Assembly (NCBI GenBank): GCA_016707485.1
Contig: JADJHN010000002.1
Coordinates: forward strand, 1,302,001 to 1,366,000
DNA: 64,000 nucleotides
Direction: 5' to 3'
DNA from: Lysobacterales bacterium
GTDB lineage: Bacteria > Pseudomonadota > Gammaproteobacteria > Xanthomonadales > Rhodanobacteraceae
In this document: positions 8,074 through 18,624 of the stretch, piece by piece
Layout: each line of letters starts with the position of its first letter
How positions within the stretch are numbered: the first letter of the stretch is position 1
The notes under the pieces: generated by a model
What the model was told of the DNA's origin: nothing
What the model saw: only the letters and a program-made list of their open reading frames with translations
Databases searched by the model: none
Position numbers and translations under genes: made by a program

Positions 8074-9134
8074 AACCCGGTCCGGTGCTTGGCATCGAGA
8101 CCTCCTGCGATGAAACCGGCGTGGCCGTGTACGACCGTGGACGCGGTTTGCTGGCGCATGCCCTGTACAGCCAGGTCGAGCTGCATGCCGAATACGGCGG
8201 CGTGGTGCCGGAACTGGCGTCCCGCGACCATGTGCGCAAGCTGCTGCCGCTGATCCGGCAGACCCTGGCCGAGGCGGGAATGGCCGTGGCCGACCTCGGC
8301 GGCGTGGCTTATACGGCCGGGCCGGGCCTGGTCGGCGCCCTGCTGGTCGGTGCCGCTGCCGCGCGCTCGCTGGCCTGGGCGCTGGAGATCCCGGCAATCG
8401 GCGTGCACCACATGGAAGGGCATTTGCTCGCACCGATGCTGGAAGAGGATTCCCCAGAGCCACCGTTTGTCGCCCTGCTGGTCTCGGGCGGGCACTCGAT
8501 GCTGATCGAGGTCGAGGCGATTGGCCGCTACCGGCTGCTCGGCGATACGCTGGATGACGCCGCCGGCGAAGCCTTCGACAAGACCGCCAAACTCATGGGT
8601 TTGCCCTATCCGGGCGGCCCGGCCTTGGCCAGGCTGGCGGAAACCGCCGCGCCCGGCCAGTTTCGTTTCACTCGGCCGATGACCGATCGGCCGGGGCTCG
8701 ATATGAGCTTTTCCGGCCTGAAAACCCAGGTGTTGCTGGCCTGGCAACGCAGCGACCACGGCGATGCCGTGCGCGCGGCGATTGCCCGTGATTTCGAGGA
8801 AGCCATTGTCGAAACCCTGGTCATCAAGTGTCGCCGCGCCATGCAGGCGACCGGTGCCAAGCGACTGGTCATCGCTGGCGGCGTCGGCGCAAATCGGCGC
8901 TTGCGCGCGCAACTGGCGGAAGCGGCAAGCCGGGATGGCTTCAAGACCTATTTCCCGCGCCTGGAATTCTGCACCGACAACGGCGCGATGATTGCCCTGG
9001 CCGGCTCGATCCGCCTGCATGCCGGCCAATGCAACGATCCGCAGATCAGGGTGTTCCCGCGTTGGGACCTGCAAAGCCTGTCTGCCTTGGGCACGGCACC
9101 GTCAAATTCCGGAGTGGAGACGGCATGGACATAG
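8055..9134 (+). CDS. tsaD: tRNA N6-adenosine threonylcarbamoyltransferase
   Basis: Transfers threonylcarbamoyl from TC-AMP to A37 of ANN-decoding tRNAs, with TsaB and TsaE. The 359-aa protein opens with VLGIETSCDETGVAVYD, has the metal-binding H119-x3-H123 in GVHHMEGHLL, then LLVSGGHS and IAGGVGANRRLR, and ends with the expected DNGAMIALAG. The ATG at 8055 is chosen because the conserved part starts right after it; upstream in-frame sequence is antisense to rpsU. Its end overlaps folB by 10 nt, so the two are probably co-transcribed. Confidence 0.97.
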   Translation: MPSINAKPGPVLGIETSCDETGVAVYDRGRGLLAHALYSQVELHAEYGGVVPELASRDHVRKLLPLIRQTLAEAGMAVADLGGVAYTAGPGLVGALLVGAAAARSLAWALEIPAIGVHHMEGHLLAPMLEEDSPEPPFVALLVSGGHSMLIEVEAIGRYRLLGDTLDDAAGEAFDKTAKLMGLPYPGGPALARLAETAAPGQFRFTRPMTDRPGLDMSFSGLKTQVLLAWQRSDHGDAVRAAIARDFEEAIVETLVIKCRRAMQATGAKRLVIAGGVGANRRLRAQLAEAASRDGFKTYFPRLEFCTDNGAMIALAGSIRLHAGQCNDPQIRVFPRWDLQSLSALGTAPSNSGVETAWT

Positions 9135-9508
9135 TTTTCATCGAGGACCTGCGCATCGAAACCGTCATCGGCATCTATGACTGGGAGCGGCGCATCCGCC
9201 AGGTCGTCGCCCTCGACATCGAGATGCGCTTTGACAACACGCGACCGGCGGCAAGCGATCGCATCGAGGACACGCTCGACTACAAAGCCGTCTCGAAACG
9301 CCTGATCGCATTTGTCGAAGCTGCGGAATTCCAGCTCGTGGAAACCCTGGCCGAACGATGCGCGACCATCATCCTTGACGAGTTCAATGTCCAGCACGTC
9401 CGCCTGCGCCTGGCCAAGCCCGGCGCGGTGACCGGGTCACGATCGGTAGGCGTGCAAATCGAGCGCGGGCGCGTGGCGTCGCGATCTGCCCTGCCAGGCT
9501 CGCAATGA
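9125..9508 (+). CDS. folB: Dihydroneopterin aldolase
   Basis: Cleaves 7,8-dihydroneopterin in folate synthesis. The 127-aa protein begins MDIVFIEDLRIETVIGIYDWER, the family N-terminus, with DTLDYKAVSKRL and FQLVETLAERCA carrying the conserved active-site Tyr and Glu regions, and a C-terminal lysine in LAKPGAVTGSRSVGV. The start lies inside the end of tsaD and the stop overlaps folK as ATGA, placing tsaD-folB-folK in one transcription unit. Frame upstream of 9125 is antisense or shadow sequence inside tsaD. Confidence 0.95.
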   Translation: MDIVFIEDLRIETVIGIYDWERRIRQVVALDIEMRFDNTRPAASDRIEDTLDYKAVSKRLIAFVEAAEFQLVETLAERCATIILDEFNVQHVRLRLAKPGAVTGSRSVGVQIERGRVASRSALPGSQ

Positions 9509-10014
9509 CCGGCGATTTGTCGGCGCAGACGAACCGGGTTTATCTTAGCCTGGGTTCGAATATCGAACCCGTTCGCCATCTGCGTGCGGCGATCAAGGCC
9601 CTGCATGCAGAGTTTGGTGATCTGCTCGTTTCCAGCGTCCATCGCACCGCAGCAGTCGGCTTCGATGGGCCGGCGTTCCTCAATCTGGCGGTCGGCCTGG
9701 ATACGCAGTGGACGCCGGCGCATCTCGATCGCTGGCTGCACGACCTGGAAGATCACGCTGGACGGCGGCGCGATGTCGAGCGCTATTCAAGCCGCACCCT
9801 CGACATCGACATCGTCCTGTTCGGCGATCTGATCGTCGATGGCCCGGGCCATCTGCAGATTCCGCGCGACGAACTCAAGCATGCCTTCGTGCTTGCCCCG
9901 CTCGCCGAGATCGCGCCGTTTGCGCGGCATCCGCAGAGTGGAAAGAGCATGTCCGAGCTTTGGCGCGCGCATGCGCAGCACGACTCGCCAGTGGATCGTG
10001 TCAGCCTGGACTGA
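9505..10014 (+). CDS. folK: 2-amino-4-hydroxy-6-hydroxymethyldihydropteridine pyrophosphokinase
   Basis: Uses ATP to pyrophosphorylate 6-hydroxymethyl-7,8-dihydropterin, the step after FolB. The 169-aa protein shows YLSLGSNIEP near the N-terminus, FLNLAVGLDT, and the HPPK signature RRRDVERYSSRTLDIDIVLF, whose aspartates bind Mg-ATP, then IPRDELKHAFVLAPLAEIAP. It overlaps the folB stop by 4 nt (9505-9508). Confidence 0.96.
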   Translation: MTGDLSAQTNRVYLSLGSNIEPVRHLRAAIKALHAEFGDLLVSSVHRTAAVGFDGPAFLNLAVGLDTQWTPAHLDRWLHDLEDHAGRRRDVERYSSRTLDIDIVLFGDLIVDGPGHLQIPRDELKHAFVLAPLAEIAPFARHPQSGKSMSELWRAHAQHDSPVDRVSLD

Positions 10015-10066
10015 TCGGCAAACCCGGCGACCAGGCCGCGTGTCGGCAGCGCCGTTCGCGCGCCGC

Positions 10067-10072
10067 TATACT
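10067..10072 (+). promoter_or_regulatory. Candidate -10 element before the DUF6159 gene
   Basis: TATACT, 49 nt before the next start codon. No convincing -35 is visible at 16-18 nt, so the call rests on the -10 alone. Confidence 0.3.
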
Positions 10073-10121
10073 CTTCAAGCTGCCAGAAGGCGGCCCATCT
10101 TTCGCGACCGAGGGAGTCGAA

Positions 10122-10967
10122 ATGTTCGAGAAGTTTTCGCAGAGCTGGTCACTGGTCAAGGCCAGTGCGTCGGTGCTCAGATCCGACAAGGAGTTGCTGA
10201 TCTTTCCGCTGCTTTCGGCGATCAGCTGCATCATCGTTGCCGCGACGTTCTTCGTGCCAGCCATGTTTGCCGGGATGTTCAGCGGCATGGATCGCGAACA
10301 CATGAATCCCGTGTTTTACCTCTTCATGTTTGCGTTTTACGTGGTCCAGTACTTCGTCATCATCTTTTTCAACTCGGCGCTGATCGGCGCGGCCATGATC
10401 CGCCTCAACGGCGGTGATCCGACCGTTGCCGATGGCTTTCGCATCGCCATGTCGAAGCTGCCGACCATCCTTGGCTACGCCGTGATCGCGGCCACCGTCG
10501 GCGTGATCCTGCGGGCATTGCAGGAGCGCGCGGGTTTCATCGGGCGATTCGTCATCGGCCTGATCGGCCTGGCCTGGACGGTGGCCTCGTTCCTCGTCGT
10601 GCCGGTACTGGTCAGCCAGGACATCGGCCCGATCGATGCGGTCAAGCGCAGTGCCGAACTGCTCAAGAAGACCTGGGGCCAGAACCTGATCGGCAACACC
10701 GGCATCGGCCTCGTCTTCGGCCTGCTGTTCTTTGGTCTGGTCATCGTTGGCGGCGGCTTGATCGTGCTGGCCGTTTCGGGTGGCGTCCTTGCCATCACCA
10801 TCACCGCCATTGTCGCGGTGGTCATCGCCTTGCTGCTGTTGATCCTGATCCAGGCCGCCCTGCAGGGGGTCTATGCGGCGGCGCTGTACCGCTATGCCAC
10901 CGAAGGCGATGCCGGCCAGGGTTTCGACAAGGCCATGGTTGCCGAGGCCTTCAAGGTCAAGGCTTGA
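10122..10967 (+). CDS. DUF6159 family multi-pass membrane protein
   Basis: A 281-aa integral membrane protein of unknown function. It opens MFEKFSQSWSLVKASASVLR, followed by KELLIFPLLSA, typical of DUF6159. About six hydrophobic segments can be seen (roughly residues 27-50, 60-85, 110-130, 143-165, 200-222, 226-252). AGGGAG 6-7 nt before the ATG decides the start, and upstream in-frame sequence overlaps folK. It ends in a composite repeat. No neighbour suggests a role. Confidence 0.85.
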   Translation: MFEKFSQSWSLVKASASVLRSDKELLIFPLLSAISCIIVAATFFVPAMFAGMFSGMDREHMNPVFYLFMFAFYVVQYFVIIFFNSALIGAAMIRLNGGDPTVADGFRIAMSKLPTILGYAVIAATVGVILRALQERAGFIGRFVIGLIGLAWTVASFLVVPVLVSQDIGPIDAVKRSAELLKKTWGQNLIGNTGIGLVFGLLFFGLVIVGGGLIVLAVSGGVLAITITAIVAVVIALLLLILIQAALQGVYAAALYRYATEGDAGQGFDKAMVAEAFKVKA

Positions 10968-10970
10968 AGG

Positions 10971-11080
10971 CTGGGAATAGGGAATAGGGAATAGCAGTGT
11001 TGTTCCTTCTCCCCTTGCGGGAGAAGGTGCCCGAAGGGCGGATGAGGGGATCTTGATCCTGATCCTGTTCCCTATTCCGG
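10971..11080 (+). repeat. Composite interspersed repeat (GGGAATA arms around a CTTCTCCC element)
   Basis: Three tandem copies of GGGAATA (10973-10994) and an inverted TTCCCTATTCC (11068-11078) flank a second element at 11002-11048 that has a CTTCTCCCC...GGGAGAAG hairpin and the tail GTGCCCGAAGGGCGGATGAG. Related copies occur at 36022, 37488 and 41060 in this window. It sits between convergent genes. Confidence 0.75.
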
Positions 11081-11126
11081 TCAGCAAACGGCCCGAAAGC
11101 CAGCCGCCGTGGCCGCCAAGCTACGC

Positions 11127-11876
11127 TCAGATCGCCAGCGAGCGTCCGCCGTCCACGCGCACGATCTGCCCGGTGACAAAGCTTGCGTCACGCAGCAGCC
11201 AGAGCACGGCCCTGGCGACGTCATCGGCCGTGCCGGCGCGTTTCAGCGGGGTGCGCGCGATGATTTCATCCTTGTTCGCGTAACTCGTGCCGTTTTCCGG
11301 CCACATCACCGCGCCCGGGGCGACGCCGTTGACGCGCACCTGCGGGCCAAGCTCATGCGCCAGCGCCGCCGTCATCGCCGCCTGTGCGGCCTTGGCCATG
11401 GAGTAGACCGAATAGCCCGGCAGCGGGCGTTGTGCATAGATGTCGAGCAGGTTGACGATGGCCCCGGCGCGTTCGCGCAAGTGCGAAGCCGCGGCCTTCG
11501 CCAGGAAGAACGGCGCCCGTGCATTCGAGGCGAACAGCTCGTCCCATTGTTTTGTCGTCACGCTCTGCAACGGTGTCGAATAGAACGTCGAGGCGTTGTT
11601 GACCAGGCCATCGAGGCGGCCGAAGCGGTCGATCGTGTCGGTGACGAGATCAGGCAGGGCCTCGACGTCGGCCAGTTCGGCCTGCAAGGCGAGCGTGCTG
11701 GATGCACGCTGCTGTTCCAGATCGGCGATCAGGGCATCGAGTTCGCTGCGCGAGTTCCGGCAATGCAGGGCAAGGTCGTAACCGGCCGCATGCAAGGTGC
11801 GCGCAATGGCCGCGCCAACCCGTCGCGCCGCTCCGGTAACCAGCACCACTGGTCGGCTGTTCGGCAGTTCCGTCAT
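11127..11876 (-). CDS. folM: Pteridine reductase / dihydromonapterin reductase-like SDR
   Basis: A 249-aa short-chain dehydrogenase. The nucleotide loop TGAARRVG (14-21) with arginine at the fifth position is the hallmark of the PTR1/FolM branch rather than ordinary FabG-type reductases. NNAS and the catalytic YSVYSMAK follow, and the end reads VTGQIVRVDGGRSLAI. The likely reaction is NADPH-dependent reduction of dihydromonapterin or dihydrofolate, fitting the nearby folB-folK. The start at 11876 is chosen over a longer frame because conserved sequence begins there. It is divergent from the methyltransferase gene, 64 bp away. Confidence 0.85.
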   Translation of the reverse strand: MTELPNSRPVVLVTGAARRVGAAIARTLHAAGYDLALHCRNSRSELDALIADLEQQRASSTLALQAELADVEALPDLVTDTIDRFGRLDGLVNNASTFYSTPLQSVTTKQWDELFASNARAPFFLAKAAASHLRERAGAIVNLLDIYAQRPLPGYSVYSMAKAAQAAMTAALAHELGPQVRVNGVAPGAVMWPENGTSYANKDEIIARTPLKRAGTADDVARAVLWLLRDASFVTGQIVRVDGGRSLAI

Positions 11877-11940
11877 TGGTCTTCTCCGTGCGCGTCGGTA
11901 TGCTGTCAAGAGTGCCGCAACTCGGCGCAGCGAGCCAGCC

Positions 11941-13131
11941 GTGAATCCCACCTTGCCGACACCGGGCGACGACGAACTCGCCCTTACCGCTCAACTGTCC
12001 GCCCTGCTTCGTGCCGAGATTGCCGCGCAGGGACCGATAGCATTTTCACGTTTCATGGAACGCTGTCTGTATGCGCCGGCACTGGGTTACTACAGCGCGG
12101 GACGGACGAAATTCGGCGCCGCCGGTGATTTTGTCACCGCGCCGGAACTGGGCGTACTGTTTGCCCAATGCATGGCCGATGCACTGACGCCGTGCCTGCG
12201 CGAGCTGGGCAGCGAGGCGGACTTCTGCGAACTTGGCGGCGGCAGCGGGGCATTTGCCGAGGTGGCAATGCGGGCATTGGCTGAGGCCAACGCCTTGCCA
12301 CGACGCTATCGCATCCTCGAACCGAGCGCCGATCTGCGCGAGCGCCAACATGAGCGCCTGCGCAGCGCATTGCCCGCGAAGCTTTTTGCGCGCATCGAAT
12401 GGCTGGAGCGTCCGCCGGAACAGGCCTGGCGTGGCGTCGTGTTTGCCAACGAGGTGATTGACGCCTTGCCGGCCACGCGCTTCGCAATCCACGACGGCGA
12501 GGTATTCGAAGAGCATGTGACCGTCGACGCGGCAGGCGAGTTCGTGCGCTGCGATCGCCCGGCCGATGCGCTGGTAGCCGGCGCAGTGCGTCATGTCGAG
12601 CGCGATCTCGGGCTCAGATTTGCCGAGGGTTATCGCTCCGAGATCCTCGCGCAATTGCCGTACTGGATGCAGGCAGTGCTGGGCAGCCTCGAGGCTGGCA
12701 TCGCCCTGTTTGTCGACTATGGCTACCCGCGCGACGAGTACTACCGGGCCGAACGCGACGACGGCACCCTGGTTTGCCACTACCGCCATCGCGCGCATGC
12801 CGATGCCCTGTTCCTGCCGGGCTTGCAGGACATCACCGCCTTCGTCGATTTCACCGGCCTGGCCGAGGCTGGCAACCAGGCCGGATTCGCCGTCGCCGGC
12901 TATGCCACGCAGGCGCAATTCCTGATCGCCAATGGCCTGGCGCAACACTTCGAGCAGGCCAGCGCCGATGCCGACGACATCGGCCGTTATCGACTTGCCC
13001 AGGAAGTGAAGCGCCTGACCTTGCCGGGCGAGATGGGCGAGAAGTTCCAGGCCATGGTGCTGGCCCGGAACATATCCCCGGCTGCCTTGCCGGATGGGCT
13101 TGCCGTCATCAACCAGGCGCGCCGCCTGTAG
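11941..13131 (+). CDS. MidA/NDUFAF7-type SAM-dependent methyltransferase (DUF185)
   Basis: A 396-aa protein of the class I methyltransferase family related to NDUFAF7, the mitochondrial complex I assembly factor that methylates an arginine; the bacterial substrate is not known. Seen: GPIAFSRFMERCLYAPALGYY at the N-terminus, GDFVTAPELGVLFAQ, and the SAM-binding ELGGGSGAFAEVAM, then VVFANEVIDALPATRF. The GTG at 11941 gives the family's usual length; the next ATG (12055) would remove conserved residues. A longer frame to 11797 would overlap folM. Confidence 0.85.
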   Translation: MNPTLPTPGDDELALTAQLSALLRAEIAAQGPIAFSRFMERCLYAPALGYYSAGRTKFGAAGDFVTAPELGVLFAQCMADALTPCLRELGSEADFCELGGGSGAFAEVAMRALAEANALPRRYRILEPSADLRERQHERLRSALPAKLFARIEWLERPPEQAWRGVVFANEVIDALPATRFAIHDGEVFEEHVTVDAAGEFVRCDRPADALVAGAVRHVERDLGLRFAEGYRSEILAQLPYWMQAVLGSLEAGIALFVDYGYPRDEYYRAERDDGTLVCHYRHRAHADALFLPGLQDITAFVDFTGLAEAGNQAGFAVAGYATQAQFLIANGLAQHFEQASADADDIGRYRLAQEVKRLTLPGEMGEKFQAMVLARNISPAALPDGLAVINQARRL

Positions 13132-13179
13132 TGAAGGAATTGCCCGTCGGCCGTCGTCGCGCGCGGCAGCATCAGGCGC

Positions 13180-13734
13180 TCACTTGTTCGAGCGCTTGCC
13201 GAATTCCTTGCTGATCCAGTCCGACAACAGGCGTTTCTCGAAGCGGTAGGAATCGCTGCGACTGGCCGAGCCGCGATCAAGGAATGCGGCGTCCCGAAGT
13301 TTGCGTTCGCCTTGCCCGATGACTTGGCCATCGGCGCTGGTGAGCGTGTAGCTGAGATTGATTTCCGGTGGATAGATCGACTTGATCACGCGCACGTCGG
13401 TCGCGGCCGAGCCGCGGAAGGGCTCGACCTGGCCGGCCAGATCGACATCGGTGATCGTTACATCAAGGTGCTGGCCGGGCGGCAGCACGGCACCGGCCTG
13501 CTTGACCACGAGCTTCTGGAACTCGGTGAGCCAGATTTCAGGCTCGGGCTGGCGGAACGGTCGGCCATACCTGGCCTCGGTGAACTGCGCCGGATCCGTC
13601 CAGCTCACGCTGACCTGGTCGCTGTTGTAGCTCTTTTTCGCAGCGTCCTCGGCGTGCGTCAACGGCGGGCTGCCGAACAGCAGCAGGCCGCACAGCAAGC
13701 TGAAAAAGGTTCGATTCGAGTCGATGGGATTCAT
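13180..13734 (-). CDS. DUF3016 domain secreted protein
   Basis: A 184-aa protein with a signal peptide (residues about 1-28, cleavage after THA). The body matches DUF3016: VSVSWTDPAQFTEARYG near the start, then LPPGQHLDVTITDVDLAGQVEP and INLSYTLTSADGQVIGQGERKL. Probably periplasmic; function unknown. GGAG precedes the ATG. It is convergent with the methyltransferase gene and lies downstream of pepQ on the same strand with a 140-bp gap. Confidence 0.85.
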   Translation of the reverse strand: MNPIDSNRTFFSLLCGLLLFGSPPLTHAEDAAKKSYNSDQVSVSWTDPAQFTEARYGRPFRQPEPEIWLTEFQKLVVKQAGAVLPPGQHLDVTITDVDLAGQVEPFRGSAATDVRVIKSIYPPEINLSYTLTSADGQVIGQGERKLRDAAFLDRGSASRSDSYRFEKRLLSDWISKEFGKRSNK

Positions 13735-13874
13735 GTCGGTCTCCGCAGGGGTGGCGGCGATGGCCTCGCTGCCTTGGTCAAAGGACGCAGGCGAACGCCG
13801 TTTGGTTGCACATTGCCCAGCCGCATGGGCGCAGATTGGCTTGTCGTTCAGTCCATGTCGCGAATGCGCATTGC

Positions 13875-15215
13875 TCAGGCCTGGTCAAGCAGTGCGAAGG
13901 CATCGCGGGTCAGGTTCTCGGCTGCCGCAGTCGTGCACACCACGTCATCTTCGATGCGGATGCCGCCGAATTTGCGGAATGCATCGACGCGCTTCCAGTC
14001 GATGTCGCGTGCTTCGCGGGCGACCTTAAGCCTGGCCAGCAGCATGTCGATGAAATACAGACCCGGTTCGATGGTGACCACGGCACCGGGTTCGATCGTG
14101 CGCGTCAAGCGCAGATAGGGATGGCCTGGCGGGCGCTCGATCGTCCTGCCGGAATCGTCGGCGGCGAATGCGGCGACGTCATGCACCTGCAAGCCAATGG
14201 GATGGCCAAGTCCGTGCGGGAAGAAGGTCGAGGAAACCCCGCTTTCGACCGCGCTCTCGGCACTCATGCGGATGAAGCCATGCTCGGCAAGCACGCCAGC
14301 CAGTTGATGATGCGCATCGATATGCAGGGCGGCGTAATCCAGCCCCGCGCGGACTTTCCCGCCAAGCTTTCTCTGGACCGCGTCAACCGCGTCAATGAGG
14401 GCCTGGAATTCCCCTGCATCGTCCGCCGCATACGTCCGCGTGATGTCGCTGGCATACCCGTGGAAGCTGGCCCCGGCGTCGATCAGAAACGCGTGCTTGT
14501 GTGCCGGTGGCGCGTGCTGCAAATCGTGGTAGTGCAGCACGGCGCCATGTTCGTTGAGGGCGATGATGTTGGTGTAGGGCAATTCGTTTTCGGTCTGCCG
14601 GGCCGCAGCGAGGTAGGCCATGTGGATGCCGAACTCCGATTCGCCGGCGCGAAACGCCCGCTCCGCCGCGCGGTGCGCACGCGTACCGATCTTGCTTGCC
14701 ACGCGCATCATTGCCAGTTCGTATTCGGACTTGATGAAGCGATGGAAATGCAGGAAATCGAGCACGCCGCGCGGATTGTTCGGCACGAAGCGATCCAGCG
14801 CCGAGTTCTCCTCGCCGAGGATCGCGCAGCGGACGGGGTCCTTCGGCATCTCGGCCAGCGCCTCGTCGGCCTGGCGGATGATGACGATGTCGAAATGCTC
14901 GACCCAGTAACCGGCCGGCGAATCGGGAACCACGTGCCAATAATCGGCCGGTTGCAGGTAGATCAGCTTGGGACGCCGCCCGGGCGTGTAGATGATCCAG
15001 GAGCCGGGCGCGCGGGTCACCGGCAACCAGTGCTTGAAATGCGGATTGACGAAGAACGGATAATCGCGGTCATCGAGAAACTGGTAACGCAGCGAACCGG
15101 CCGGGATGACCAGGTGATCGAAGCCGCCGCGTGCCAGGGCTGCATCGCTGCGCTGCTTGAGGAGGGACAGATGCGCGGCAAACAAGGGATGCAGATCGGG
15201 ATGCTGGGTATCCAT
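13875..15215 (-). CDS. pepQ: Xaa-Pro dipeptidase (prolidase)
   Basis: Hydrolyses dipeptides with C-terminal proline in the cytoplasm, finishing peptide breakdown. The 446-aa M24B metallopeptidase has all five metal ligands in context: two Asp in DAGASFHGYASDITRTY, His in FFPHGLGHPIG, Glu in TIEPGLYFI and Glu in GGIRIEDDV. AGGAG lies 6 nt before the ATG. Length and motif spacing match E. coli PepQ. It is divergent from the thiC riboswitch. Confidence 0.95.
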   Translation of the reverse strand: MDTQHPDLHPLFAAHLSLLKQRSDAALARGGFDHLVIPAGSLRYQFLDDRDYPFFVNPHFKHWLPVTRAPGSWIIYTPGRRPKLIYLQPADYWHVVPDSPAGYWVEHFDIVIIRQADEALAEMPKDPVRCAILGEENSALDRFVPNNPRGVLDFLHFHRFIKSEYELAMMRVASKIGTRAHRAAERAFRAGESEFGIHMAYLAAARQTENELPYTNIIALNEHGAVLHYHDLQHAPPAHKHAFLIDAGASFHGYASDITRTYAADDAGEFQALIDAVDAVQRKLGGKVRAGLDYAALHIDAHHQLAGVLAEHGFIRMSAESAVESGVSSTFFPHGLGHPIGLQVHDVAAFAADDSGRTIERPPGHPYLRLTRTIEPGAVVTIEPGLYFIDMLLARLKVAREARDIDWKRVDAFRKFGGIRIEDDVVCTTAAAENLTRDAFALLDQA

Positions 15216-15403
15216 GGCAACTCCTGGCGACGTGGATCCATTGTGCCGCGTCTGTGCCCGTGTTGCGATCCGCCGATCTGCCCGAAGTGCTGCGCGGGCA
15301 TGCGCCGATTCAGCCGGTTGCGACGCTTCCGCAGATCAATGCGGTCGACCCAGCGCCGATTCCGGCAATGGCTGGCCTGTGTGGCACGAACATGCTTGAA
15401 TGC

Positions 15404-15495
15404 GCGTCTGGAAGCGGGGGTGCCGCGACGTCGGCTGAGAGAGTCCCTTGGAACCTGATCCGGTTGGTACCGGCGTAGGGAGCTTCGTCAGACGC
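15404..15495 (+). promoter_or_regulatory. TPP (THI-box) riboswitch
   Basis: The closing stem P1 pairs GCGTCTG (15404-15410) with CAGACGC (15489-15495). Inside are the invariant CTGAGA (15435-15440), the ACCTGATC box (15453-15460) and the ACCGGCGTAGGGA segment (15469-15481), in the correct order. It lies 96 nt before thiC, so thiamine pyrophosphate should repress thiC. The 3' expression platform is not obvious; no T-run terminator follows, so control of translation is the likelier mode. Confidence 0.95.
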
Positions 15496-15590
15496 ACGCC
15501 AGCGCGCGTTCGTCGACGCCCGCTTTTGTGAAGACCCATCGTCGCGCCGACTATCGCGTGCCACATTCACGAAACGCAGGATTCGAATCC

Positions 15591-17462
<1,872 letters not shown>

Positions 17463-17528
17463 CCCGTTCGCGGCGGAAGGAGTGCTGCGGCGGCGTGATT
17501 CGCATGGCGGATATTTCCGGAGAAGTTC

Positions 17529-17780
17529 ATGAACGTCATGGCCATCCAGCAATTCCTGCTTTGTTCGCTGGCAGTGAATTACGCGATCCTGCTGGTCTGG
17601 TTTTTCGGCTTTGTGTTCGCCCATGAGGCGATACGCAAGCTGCATTCACGCTGGTTCCGGTTGTCGCCGGAACAGTTCGATCATGTGCACTATGCGGGAA
17701 TGGCGGCGTACAAGATTGGCATCATCCTGTTCAATCTGGCGCCGCTGCTGGCGCTTTGGTTGACCGGAATCACCGGCTAG
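17529..17780 (+). CDS. Small two-helix membrane protein (DUF6868-like)
   Basis: An 83-aa protein with two hydrophobic stretches (about 8-33 and 57-80) joined by a basic loop RKLHSRWFRLSPEQFDHVHY. The RWFRLSPEQFD segment is what I recognise from the DUF6868 group; function unknown. It begins 66 nt after thiC on the same strand, with GGAG upstream, so co-transcription is possible but spacing is loose. Confidence 0.7.
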   Translation: MNVMAIQQFLLCSLAVNYAILLVWFFGFVFAHEAIRKLHSRWFRLSPEQFDHVHYAGMAAYKIGIILFNLAPLLALWLTGITG

Positions 17781-17926
17781 CGCCCCGGTAATCGCGCTCT
17801 CGGCCGCTTGTTCAGCCTGCGCTGCAGTACGCCGAGGAGAATGGCCCCTCGGTCATTGTCGCCAGCGCAGTGATTCTCCCGCGCGTGGCGACGTCCGAAC
17901 CGTCCCTGACCCGAGGAGCCGACAGC

Positions 17927-18538
17927 ATGGCCACGAAAAAGCCCTTTGTTTCCGATATCGAGAACATCCGCAAACGCGCCCGCGAACACATCGAGCGCGG
18001 TGCCATCACCGAGGGCTACAAGGCCGATCGGGACACGGTGATCAAGGTGCTGAATGCCGCACTGGCAACCGAGATCGTCTGCGTGCTGCGCTACAAGCGC
18101 CACTACTACATGGCCTCGGGCATCAACGCCAACAGCGTGGCGACTGAATTCCTTGCGCATGCCAACGAGGAACAAGGCCATGCCGACCGCATTGCCGAGC
18201 GCATCACGCAGCTGGGTGGCGCACCGGACTTTTCCCCCGATGGCTTGTTGACGCGCAGCCATTCCGATTACGTGGAAGGCGATGATCTGGTCGACATGAT
18301 CAAGGAGAACCTCGTCGCCGAGCGGATTGCCATCGACAGTTATCGCGAGATAGTCGATTACCTTGGGTCCGCCGATCCGACCACGCGACGCTTGATGGAG
18401 GAAATCCTCGAAGTCGAGGAAGAGCATGCCGAAGACATGGGCACCTTGCTGGAGCAGCTGGGCAAGAAAGGCGAGCCGGCCAAGCCGACGCCACGCCGGG
18501 CCCCGCCTGATGCGCGCAGCGGCAAGTCCGCGCGCTGA
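17927..18538 (+). CDS. Ferritin-like (bacterioferritin/Dps-type) di-iron protein
   Basis: A 203-aa four-helix protein. Helix motifs carry likely di-iron ligands: AATEIVCVLRYKRHYY spans helix A (the first segment begins with LNA), then HANEEQGHADRIAERI (E-x2-H), ENLVAERIAIDSYREI and EEILEVEEEHAEDM. It is usually annotated as bacterioferritin or a ferritin-like domain protein; the role is probably iron storage or oxidative protection. After residue about 178 comes a Pro/Arg/Lys-rich tail unlike classical bacterioferritin. GAGGAG 8 nt before the ATG decides the start. A peroxiredoxin follows, which fits a redox-protection role. Confidence 0.8.
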   Translation: MATKKPFVSDIENIRKRAREHIERGAITEGYKADRDTVIKVLNAALATEIVCVLRYKRHYYMASGINANSVATEFLAHANEEQGHADRIAERITQLGGAPDFSPDGLLTRSHSDYVEGDDLVDMIKENLVAERIAIDSYREIVDYLGSADPTTRRLMEEILEVEEEHAEDMGTLLEQLGKKGEPAKPTPRRAPPDARSGKSAR

Positions 18539-18624
18539 GGCAAACACGCAACCGGTTGCCATCAATGCCCTCGTTTGTCCTTGCGGGTGTATAAGGCTTT
18601 CTTCCCCGCCGCGGAGCTCCTGTC

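Noticed and set aside
7995..9074. 360-residue N-terminal extension of the rpsU reading frame
   Set aside because: Runs antisense through tsaD; S21 is 71 aa and begins at 7994.
13806..15458. 550-codon plus-strand open frame opposite pepQ
   Set aside because: Antisense to PepQ and runs into the TPP riboswitch.
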